Source: Chara braunii (Eukaryota > Streptophyta > Charophyceae > Charales > Characeae). From it: 50,002 bases of DNA. Of this stretch, positions 41,461 through 50,002 are shown piece by piece (within the stretch, counting starts at the first letter, position 1; the number at the start of each line of letters is the position of its first letter). The position numbers were made by a program, and so were the translations under genes. The stretch is taken from NCBI GenBank assembly GCA_003427395.1, contig BFEA01000006.1:5673143-5723144 (forward strand), read 5' to 3'. The notes below the pieces were generated by a model, which was given only the letters and a program-made list of their open reading frames with translations, ran no database searches and had not been told where the DNA came from.

Positions 41461-44400
41461 GTTTTTGCAAGTGACAGAAAATAGTTTTGGTTTACAGTTT
41501 AAGTATACCGCGCTAGGCGCGGCTGCGTCTGCAATTTACGTTGACTGGATGGTTGACTCGAGTAAAGAGTGTGTGGGCGCGCAGGTTCGAGGCGCGCGTG
41601 ATTCCGTTTCTATCGTTGGTTATAAAGCCGGCGCGGACGCCGGTCGGTTTGTTTTTAATTTATCTTTATTTTTATTTTTATTTATTCTTGGTTAGATTAG
41701 GATTTAAAGATATTTGTCTTTGGTCGGTATGTTTGACTAAGTTACACGTGCGTACGGAAGACGACCTTGACGGCGGCGACGACAGCGACAGTGTGACTGC
41801 GGCAGGTCCTGGCACGCGGAGCGGCGCGAGTGGCGGTCGTGGTATAGCTTGGTAAGTCAGCGCAGGCGCTGGGCGGCCGCGCGCACGGTCGTAGGCTGAG
41901 ATGAGGCTCAGGCCGATTTCCTTGGCCCTGAGCACAGCGCCGCACCGCCTTATATGGCACTCCGCGGATGGTGGTCTCAGGCTTGGGCTTAACCCTATAG
42001 GTTACGGCATTGGACTGATACTACGGAGGTTCGGGGATTGAGGTCGGCGGGCGTCAGCGCAGCAGTTGCAGCGGAGCGGCATGAAGAGGATCGAGGAGTC
42101 GAGGGCCCGACGGGGCTATCCTCCTTCGTTTTTGTTTACAGGCGTGGAGGAGGGGGCCGATACGTAAAACCGCCTGTTGAAATTCCCCGTTTTAAGTTTT
42201 ATTAGTTTTATTTTTTGTCTAACCCCTTTTTTTATTTTTGTTTTACTCACGTCCCGTTCTAGGACGTGATATCGGGTCTGATGCAGGGTCACGTGGTGTG
42301 TGTTGTATTCGCTGGGCTGCCTGAAGTGCAATTACAAACTGCTTTCGCGGCTGCGCCGAAGCCGCGCCCCATTTTGCCTTGGGACGTGGTGTCGTGGGTG
42401 GAATGCGGGGCCGTGGTTACTTTTAGGGCCTATGGGCCTGGCTCAGCGGTACACCCATTGAAATACAGGCCTGAGCTCCAGCCCAACTGGTTTTGTTTTG
42501 GGCCCGGTCAGGCGCTGGCAGTGCCGTGAGGTGCCTGCCACTGGGAGGAGTCCGTCGGGACACCCGTTGGAATTGGAACGATACAGAGATGATTAGCGTG
42601 GTCCCTGCGCGAGAATGGCTCGCGTAAGTAAAAGAGGTGAGCCCGTACGCCTGGGCTTTCATTTTTTTTCCTTCCTGTCTTCTCTTTTTTTTCTACCTTT
42701 CGATTGTATGCGCTCAATGGAATCGGCCGTCGGAGTAGGTATAGGGGCGAAAGACTAATCGAACTGTCTTGTCTAGTAGTTGGGTTCCTCCGAGGTTTCC
42801 CCTGCTAACGCCAGATGGGCCGGGTGCTGAGGCTGCGCTGGGAGCCGCGGGGCCGCTACGGCCAGGTTGTTGCGCCGGTCGTTGGAGAGGCAAGGCCGAC
42901 AGGGGCGGTGGGAGTGAAAGGAGTGAACCGGGATGGGAAGCCGGGACAGGTGCGTGCGGCGCAGGGGGATCAAAGTTGACGGGGTACTGGGTTCGGGCGG
43001 CAGGGAGGAAAGCGCAAAATCACGGGAGAGGCGCTTAGATAGGCTGCAGCGGGTAGGCAGAAGGGGGCCGACCGGGAAGCGACGGGCTGGTAGAGAGAGG
43101 GGATGAACCCGGGTGGGAAGATGCGTCGGGTGCAGACGGAGGTGGCAGGGAGTAGAAGGGAGGGAAGGTAAGAGAAGAGGTAGTGGGGTGATAGCATGAC
43201 GGGTGATGGGCTGCGGGCAGAAGGGGAGGTAGCGGTGTGGCCACGCTAAAGTGAGGATCGCAGCTAAGGCGGAGGGAAAACGAACCCTGACATGGGCCTG
43301 GCTAGGTGCATGAGGGAGCATAGCGGGCGATGGCTGAGCCGAGCACGGTCAAGAGAAGGTAACTCTCTCGATCTTTAGCGGAATCGAGAGAGGGAGGATG
43401 CGTTTCCAGGGTTTTAACCCCCTGTGAGTTGAATGTTGTAGTCGGACTGAGTGATACGTTAGTAGAAGGAGAGTTAATAAGAAAAGAGTGTGCGTTGGGC
43501 TATGGCGGAGGGGAGAAAGATAAAGGGTGAAAATGCTACAGTTCGGTCGTTTCTCGACCGTTTACAGCAATCGAAGATGCGAAATCGGGGTTTTGAGGGA
43601 AGGCGAGTTCAGCCATGACGTTAGTTTTTGGGATAGGTGAGTAGAACAGGAGGTATGAGGGAAGGAGCTCCGCGGAGATATGGCGAAGGGGAGAGGAGAT
43701 GAAGTAGGAATAGGTGATAGCCCACCCGAGGGTGAACAGAGCGGGTAGGGGGCAGGACTCTACGGCAGGAGCGGCGCAAGGCAGGGGCGACGAGCTAGCA
43801 GCGAGCAGGCAACGGGGAGACGAAGCAGCGGACATAGGGCAGAGGTAGAGCTGGACCGGGTGAACCTGGCCTGGGTCCCCGCCCAGGTACATTCGGAGAT
43901 GGCGGGGAGATGACCAAGGCGGTGCGTGGCAGAAGATCGGGCCAACGGGTACGTACGACGGGGGAGGACAAGCACTGCAGCGCCAGGTAAGGGCGGACTG
44001 CGCAGAGGGAATGCTCGAGAGCAAAGATGTATCTTTCCGCATTATAGCGGAAGATTCATTTTCTGTTTCTTCGTGCATGTTCATATGAGGCATGGCCATT
44101 TGCAATAAGCGCACGTACAGAGAGAGGGGGAGAGAGGACGTACCTCGAAAAGTCGAACTGGCGAAACAGGATGAACTGAAGTTGGCGGCAATGCGGCGAG
44201 CTTACCATCTGGGCAGCACGTAATGGCTGGAGATCCCTGCCAACCCATTGCACTTTGACTGGGCGAGGGGGCTGCCCACTCAGTCGGGCGAAGCAGCAGG
44301 AGACGGTAAGAAGGTAGGAGATCTGCTGGTTAGTTGGGGGACTGTCTGTGCCATCGATCAAGCTAGCAAGGGTTGAGAACTGGGGGCCGGTGAGCTTACC

Positions 44401-45199
44401 TATTGGCCCTTACGTGCCTATCCGGCCATGGGGCCGAAATAGCAAGGCTCGTAAGGAGGAGGGCATTGGCGCAGGCAAGAGACCACACAAGGGGGGTTAT
44501 GGCCAGGCTTGCGAGCCCATGCAGTGCTCAACGGGAGTAGTGAGGTGGTGGTGAGCGTCCGACAGGGCTATAGTTGCTGGAGAAGGGTTTTAAGTGGGTG
44601 CCTGCCCAACTGTGGACTGCTCAAAGCTGGGAACTTGTAGCACAACTATGCTGTGCTCATGAAGTATGCTGCGGCTAGGCTGCTGCTACTGTGCTTTCGC
44701 TATTTTGTCTTTATGCTTGTTGTCTACCGCTGAGCATCCGCTGCTGGGTCGTCGGTAGTTAGCGTTGTGCAAGCTATTGCTATTGGCAGAGTCGGTTGCT
44801 GTGTGGGTAAACATCGGTGCCACCACCGGGTATTCTGATATTACTGTTAGGGCTGACCTACGGCTGAGGTTGGAAAGGCAAGGGTTGTTGCACCTTGTCT
44901 CCCTGCGGGCATAGCTAGAAAGGTGGTGTATGGGACCATACACGCGGCGTGGCTTATCCTAACTATCAGAGTGGCGTGAGGTGGGCAGGGAGAGTGAGGG
45001 CTTGTCTGTTAGTCATGCGTTGTCCTTCTTATTAATGGTGGTATAATGAAGCTAGCTATGAGAGTGAAGGATTACCTACCTGCCGGGGCGCTGCTCATTC
45101 TACCGCGCGGGATAGCGAGGAGAGAGGGTTCACTGCTGCGACTTGGAGGTTCGCGGGGAGGGATCGCTTGACTTCGGTTTGACCTGCGGCCATGCGTTT
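41461..45199 (+). other. GC-rich region without recognised gene
   Basis: Strong purine bias on the plus strand at 42770-43320 and 43540-44110 produces long minus-strand ORFs (182 and 192 codons) rich in Pro/Ser/Leu/Arg that look like composition artefacts. CTG/GCT-rich sequence near 44640-44760, just before LTR copy 3, resembles in composition the triplet-rich stretch before LTR copy 2 (4158-4290). It may be the 3' internal part of another member of the outer family, without recognisable Gag or pol. Confidence 0.35.
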
Positions 45200-45483
45200 T
45201 GGCCACCATTGCGGGGCCCTCAGGCGCCGAAGATCTCAAGGCCCTCTCATGCGAGTCTGAGAGCACCTCTCTTGGATCTGAGAGTCTCAAATCTACCTTC
45301 CTCTGCCCATCTTACTTTAGGTCTAGTCTATTGGTTCTGAGAGGAAGGCGGCAGGCGGGATTGCAACCCGTAATCCGCGCCAAGGCCTCTATGGGAGGTT
45401 CACCCCACCGATTGCTGGAGCCCTGCCGGAACTCAAGAGGAGTTCTGGAGGCAGGGAACTCAGAGGTTATCATTGCCTTCCCC

Positions 45484-45489
45484 TATAAA
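45484..45489 (+). promoter_or_regulatory. Candidate TATA box of LTR copy 3
   Basis: TATAAA in CCCTATAAACCC, about 285 bp into the LTR, at the same place as in copy 2. Confidence 0.45.
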
Positions 45490-45727
45490 CCCGGTATAAC
45501 CCTTATCTACACTCCTCCCTATGTATCGGTTGACTATGCTGAGTGCAACCCTTACTTTGACTTTTTTGATTGACTTCAGGACACAAATCAGACCAACTAA
45601 AGGAATGCATGTAAAATAGCAGTTTCAGTTTCTTTGGTTGCCTGAAAGCAGATTGTCGCAAAGGGATGTATTAGTGGGAAGGTTGGAAGGAAGGCGGTTT
45701 TGCTTGTGGTTGAATGGGTCTTATAGG

Positions 45728-46559
45728 GTCAGGCATTGTTTCTAAGATGAATGGTCTGACTGTTGTGTTTTGTTCTGTTTTCTGAAAAACCAAGCATTGT
45801 TTCTAAGATGAATGGCTTGGTTGCTGTGTTTCTTTAATTTTGCCAGACATTGTTTCTAAGATGAATGGTCTGGCTACTTATTTCTGAGGGGGTATTGATC
45901 GCTTGACTTTTGAGGGTCAGACATTGTTTATAAGTTGAATGGTTTGGCCGCTGTTTCACTTGGGTGGTTTCTGAAAAGTTTCTTGGTCAAGCCCAAGGTA
46001 CTCTGTTTTTTTTATGTTGAAAAAGGGAAAGCTGAGCATTGTTTCTAAGGTGAATGGCTCAATCTCTCCTTGATTGTTTTTATTCTGAGATAGGATTTAG
46101 GGCCAAAGGACTAGACATTGTTTCTAAGATGAATGGTCTAAGTCTGAGGCCTCAGGACTATAATGAGAACAAAGAAATAGGATTTTCTATAATGTAGTGT
46201 GTATATGTACTTATATACAAACAAGGCTAGTCAGGCATTGTTTCTAAGATGAATGGCCTGACTATAGCCTTATCACAAGCGAAGACAGTATAATCAAGAG
46301 TTATAACTTAAGGTAACTTGGGCAAGCTGGGCATTGTTTCTAAGATGAATGACCCAACCCTATGCCCTCTTCTTAAGGACTAAGGTGTTGAAAGGTATAT
46401 ATAACTTGGCTATTTAAATAGTTCAGGGCGACTAAGCATAGTTTCTAAGATGAATGGCTTGGTCTGGTGCCCTAATGAAGAGAAAAGTAGTTGTGCAGCC
46501 TGTTCGTGTATAATTAAGGCAGAGGGCTGGCATTGTTTCTAAGATGAATGACCAATCCC
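45728..46559 (+). repeat. Array of ten hairpin units in LTR copy 3
   Basis: Units near 45728-45760, 45790-45820, 45842-45874, 45916-45948, 46033-46061, 46111-46141, 46229-46263, 46327-46357, 46430-46463 and 46524-46559. The centre ATTGTTTCTAAGATGAATG is almost invariant. Arms differ but pair: CCAAGC/GCTTGG, GCCAGAC/GTCTGGC, TGAGC/GCTCA, TAGAC/GTCTA, AGTCAGGC/GCCTGACT. The centre differs from that of copy 2 throughout. Confidence 0.85.
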
Positions 46560-46849
46560 AATGCCCTATGTAAGCCGAGAGTAAAGGGTTAAATAATTGA
46601 AAGACTATGAATTATTGTTTGTTAAATTGACTCGGGGTGACGAGAGTACTTACCTTTGTAGTTTGGCCTGCATGTGGCTGAGTGAGGTTACTACTTGGTC
46701 TGAGTTTTAGTTGACAGGTAGTTGCTTTAGAGGCTCGCCACGTGCTAGAGCGATAGGAGTTAGCTCAATTTCTGCATTTTTCGGGCTAAGTTTTTTTTAC
46801 TTAGATCAGTTCTCGCATTTTCTGAGATCTTTTGTTATACTTGGCTTTG

Positions 46850-47175
46850 TATAAATCTTGGTAAGCTATTTTCCCTACGGGAAGCGCTGCCGAATTTTTT
46901 GTAAATCCAAGGAGTTAGTCAAATTTCTGACTTGTCAAAGTTCAACTTGTCTAAAGTTTATATATGACTTAGTAAAAATATGGAAAGTCCCCTTTTCTAA
47001 AGAGAGTGCTGCCCAAATTTTTGCTAATTCAGGGAGTTAGACAAAATTGAACTTTGGAAAGTCAAAGACCATTTCTGGTTTCATGTTCAGGCTTATATAA
47101 ATTCTGAAAATACATTTTTCCTACGGGAAGCGCTGCCAAAAGTTTTCTAATTTAGAGGAGATAGATTATACAGGT
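46850..47175 (+). repeat. Three tandem ~120-bp repeats in LTR copy 3
   Basis: Counterparts of 7185-7510, with CTACGGGAAGCGCTGCC near 46875 and 47121 and a more diverged middle unit. Confidence 0.65.
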
Positions 47176-48440
47176 GGCGATTCTGGCGATCTACCCTGAA
47201 TAGGGGAGATTTTGCCATTGGTCTACCTTGCCTTGGACACTGCTTGAGGGTAGACTTAGGCTTAGTTAATTAGGATGTTTTGAGTGGGATCATGATATGG
47301 GGATTATTTTCCATGAACTTATAGATCTAGCCGTGGGTATTGACTTGTCTTGTGTTACAGGTCCTCTTGATCGTGTTGATTCAGGATTTGGACTAGTTTC
47401 ATCTTGATCCTACGAGGATGATCTTCTGTTAGCACTGATAACAGGTCGGTTGTCGATTCGTCGGTTTACGATTCAACTCCAATTCACTCCTGCCACTCAA
47501 CCTAAAGACTTTAGCCTTGAGATTTGAACTGTTTTGTTGTGTTTTTACCCGGACTTTATTGAATGGTCATCCAACAAAAGTACTTAGTATTTATTTAAGA
47601 GTTGCACGAGTGAGGCTTGTATGGCTAAAGCGAGGGGTATGAGTGTGAGGAATGGTTGAAGTTGACCCCGTGTAGTGCATGGACTTCTGGTTGAATCTTT
47701 GATGTGACTGCAGGTATGGTTGTGGTTTGGACTCTGGATGTGACTGCTTGCGATTACATACATATATGGCTGAGAGGAGTCCCACAGTGACTGTGAGAAG
47801 TGGTCGTCCTATATAAATAAGCCTTATATATATATGCCTTGGGTATGTGCACGGCTTATTGAGATCGTGCGCAAGGGTTAGCCAGATTATGGCTCGAGAG
47901 AAAAAGGGAGATCCATTTTCATCCTTTGTTTTTTAGAGATTTTTTATAGTTGGACGTTATAGTCCGTGGCAGCCGTCAAAGTCAAACTCCTTGATGTTCG
48001 ACCGCCACGACAGCTTAAAAGTTGTCTACTCCACCCCTCTGCACAGGGTGCAGAAGAGGGTGTGGTCTTCAACCGCACATGGCGGTTGTCTTGCGTCGAG
48101 AGATTAACCCTCAAGGCGCATGTCAGTCGACACTTGAGTGTCGAATGCGACCCTCGTGATTAATGGGGACTGTGTGAGTATGGGTACTACATAGTACGCC
48201 ATCATTGCGACTGCTTGCGTACGCTTGCATTGTGAGTCGATATGAGTTAGCCCTGCGTCCGCGCGGTTTTATACTNAGACTCACGCGCGAAGCCTATCCG
48301 ATTTCCGCCTCGGGAAGTTATGGGTTGGCTACCGAGGGGCTAGGAGCGTTGTCGCGTTGTTTGTGTTGTGTCGTGTTGTGTGTGCGTGTGTGTGTGTTTT
48401 ATTTTTGCGTTCGTAAAGTGGTGTGTGTGTGGTGTGTGGG
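47176..48440 (+). other. LTR copy 3 interval without gene
   Basis: Collinear with copy 2 in patches. Includes a GT-rich stretch near 48365-48440. No gene recognised. Confidence 0.4.
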
Positions 48441-49007
48441 ATGCGTCCTAGTCGACCGACGTTGAGCCGCGCTTGGGACTTCAGCCCCCCAAGATGTCGG
48501 TTCGCGTGCGGGCCCAATAAGCGTATTACCGCGCGTGCCCCCTATGCTACAGCGAACGAGAAACGCCCTCGGCTGATCCACCTGTGCGATTGCAACAGAG
48601 TAGCTTTCGTACTGTGGATTGGTAGCTCGGCGGGGATACGCCCACCGAAGGGAGGTGACAGCTCTCGTAAGGTGGAGGTAAGTTGTGCCTCGCGTAGGCC
48701 CTATCCTGTCGTAGGGGTTCGCGAGAGGTATGGCTGGTGCACTCGGCCGGAGCGGCCTATGGAAGCTCCATTTGTGTGTTCGTGGCAAGGTAAGTCCAAC
48801 TCCTGCGTGACGCGGCCGAGAGGGTCCCGCGCTGCCACTTGAGGTGCCGGACCGATGCGCCCGACATCGGGTAGCTGAAAATTCAGGAATGGAAATTCTG
48901 AAGTGAGAGTTTTAGGCAGTCTGAAAATCCTGAATGGTCCTGAAGTGGTGAAACGTCCGAAGACCCTGAAACCCACATGTTTAGGTAGGCTGCATCCTGA
49001 AGTGGTG

Positions 49008-49198
49008 AAGGGGATACTCACACTACCTTCTTAGCCCGAAAAAAATGTACGTAAGTTCTATTCGAATTACCTCTGGAAATCGGGTTTTCAGAAATTGCTT
49101 TTNAAGGGGATACTCACACTACCTTCTTAGCCCGAAAAAAATGTACGTAAGTTCTATTCGAATTACCTCTGGAAATCGGGTTTTCAGAAATTGCTTTT
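49008..49198 (+). repeat. Perfect 95-bp duplication joined by a single N
   Basis: 49008-49102 equals 49104-49198 base for base, with N at 49103. This is what an unmerged contig overlap closed with one N looks like. Confidence 0.9.
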
Positions 49199-49330
49199 TT
49201 TTCCCCGAATAGAACGTACGTTCGAATATAACGTACGTACGTTGTATTCGAATACGTATGTTTTATTCAAATTTTTCGAACTTTGAATTTTCAAAAATAA
49301 TCAAAAAAATTCGAAAAAAATAAAATGTTA
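49199..49330. repeat. AT-rich palindrome cluster with ACGTACGT cores
   Basis: Overlapping palindromes ACGTACGT and TTCGAATA/TATTCGAA around 49208-49260, followed by an AAATTTTTCGAA-type self-complementary stretch. No gene. Confidence 0.55.
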
Positions 49331-49760
49331 TACAACAATGCAATACAAACAACGTTTGCCTGAGGGTCTTATTGAAATTCAGGGGCGAGGTCCCATTAGC
49401 AGTCGGATAGGAGTGTGGCCAATCCAGTGTGACACTAAGTGGCAGNGGCCAGACAAGTTCATTACGAATTTCTGGGCTGAGAAAACAGGAAAAAGGCAAA
49501 AAAACTAAGGAAGAAACAAAGACCTCCCACCGGAAATCACAGCATTGTGCTTCCCAGCCATCAGATCACAAATGATCTGATGGTGGTGGTTGCAAAAACA
49601 GTGAACAAAGTAACCGCCACATTTTATGGAATAAACTCGACTTCTGACAGCAGTGATCCTGACACCCTCCATATACTCCGTGATTGAAGGAGGGCTCCAC
49701 CCAATGAGATAATCGCACAACAACAAGTAAAACGCTGAAAATCTTATATCCAGTGGGCTA
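49331..49760 (+). other. Interval without recognised gene
   Basis: Unremarkable sequence with an N at 49446 and a GATCTGAT-type short repeat near 49563-49580. Confidence 0.3.
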
Positions 49761-50002
49761 AGGCCGACCCCAACCTCGTTTGGGGTTGGCCACACCCCCA
49801 ACCGATTGAAAAGATTCTGGCGGGAAGTTGTCTTTGCACGGACATGCCCAGTGTTAAACCACCAGTACCTGCCGGTTGTTAAGGCCCGTGGCTCAGCCTA
49901 CCGGTAGGCCGGTCGTTCCCGAGCCTCGGACTTTATTGTCGAGCCCTGGACAACCGGTAGGACATCACGGAAAACAAAAAAAACAAAAAAAAACAAAAAA
50001 AA
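49761..50002 (+). mobile_element. Possible A-tailed retroposon 3' end
   Basis: The last ~30 bases are an A-rich tail with spaced C residues (AAAACAAAAAAAAC). Upstream are a stable hairpin GGCC.ACCCCAA/TTGGGGT.GGCC (49762-49791) and paired CCGGTTGT/ACAACCGG (about 49871 and 49950). It could be a SINE or a LINE 3' end cut by the window edge. An A-box-like TGGCTCAGCC near 49889 has no well-spaced B box. Confidence 0.35.

Larger units (their letters stand above)
45200..48866 (+). mobile_element. Outer-family LTR copy 3 (3667 bp), uninterrupted
   Basis: Starts TGGCCACCATT, ends CCGACA; collinear with copy 2. It carries the same TATA box, hairpin array, triple repeat and conserved terminal block. 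It lacks about 1 kb present in copy 2. Flanking pentanucleotides (CGTTT / TCGGG) do not match, so it is not a simple solo LTR; it may be one LTR of an element whose partner is lost or unrecognised. An N lies at 48276. No gene is recognised within. Confidence 0.75.

Noticed and set aside
42773-43321. Minus-strand ORF of 182 codons, Pro/Ser/Leu/Arg-rich
   Set aside because: Caused by strong purine bias on the plus strand; no domain, no conserved relative in the window.
43536-44114. Minus-strand ORF of 192 codons
   Set aside because: Same composition bias as above; no recognisable motif.
45200-48866. Simple solo LTR
   Set aside because: Flanking bases (CGTTT before, TCGGG after) do not form a target duplication, so this could not be supported.
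49860-49930. tRNA gene or tRNA-derived SINE promoter
   Set aside because: An A-box-like TGGCTCAGCC is followed by only a poor B-box match at too short a distance, and no cloverleaf can be drawn.

Overview
The window is almost entirely nested LTR retrotransposon sequence from a eukaryotic nuclear genome. No host single-copy gene, rRNA or tRNA gene is recognised. A green-lineage (streptophyte) host is suggested by an 18-nt primer-binding site that matches, from memory, the reverse complement of the 3' end of plant nuclear tRNA-Asp, and by an L1-like LINE remnant with a plant-type C-terminal zinc finger. A charophyte alga is a guess from remembered similarity of the reverse transcriptase and is not established.

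The central object is a very large Ty3/gypsy-type element at 9225-38375 (29.15 kb). It has two directly repeated LTRs of 8618 bp (9225-17842) and 8721 bp (29655-38375). Both LTRs start with TG and end with CA, and a 4-bp target duplication GCGG flanks the element. A perfect tRNA-Asp-type PBS lies 4 nt inside the 5' LTR, and a G-rich polypurine tract abuts the 3' LTR. The pol order is Gag (CCHC knuckle), protease, reverse transcriptase, RNase H, integrase (HHCC, DD35E). These genes are broken by stops, frameshifts and active-site losses.

The most unusual cargo is a set of small ORFs upstream of Gag that straddles the LTR/internal boundary. Family A has six tandem paralogues: two inside the LTR and four in the internal leader. 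Family B is a second group of short ORFs, with homology less certain. A TATA box inside each LTR puts these ORFs in the transcribed R-U5/leader region. A1 and A2 are open in the 3' LTR (205 and 225 codons) and broken in the 5' LTR. Between pol and the 3' LTR lie a 309-bp-arm inverted repeat, three extra copies of the PPT-adjacent 11-mer, and an antisense ORF of 136 codons.

The giant element sits inside an LTR of a second family. Three copies of that LTR are present: the tail of copy 1 (1-1041), copy 2 (4419-9224 plus 38380-38430, split by the giant element), and copy 3 (45200-48866). Uninterrupted copy 3 acts as an empty-site reference for the insertion. Copies 2 and 3 each carry about ten hairpin units. 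Stem arms vary between units with compensating changes. The loop is nearly constant within one LTR but different between the two LTRs. Between copies 1 and 2 lies a Gag-only internal region (1042-4418) with a coiled-coil Gag and a CCHC knuckle behind an in-frame UAG.

The right flank (38431-45199) holds a hairpin, poly-T tracts, a 183-bp tandem duplication, a decayed LINE ORF2 3' end and GC-rich DNA without a recognisable gene. The window ends in a probable A-tailed retroposon. Several signs point to assembly problems: the two LTRs share a roughly 3.6-kb block that includes identical N positions, and a perfect 95-bp duplication is joined by a single N.
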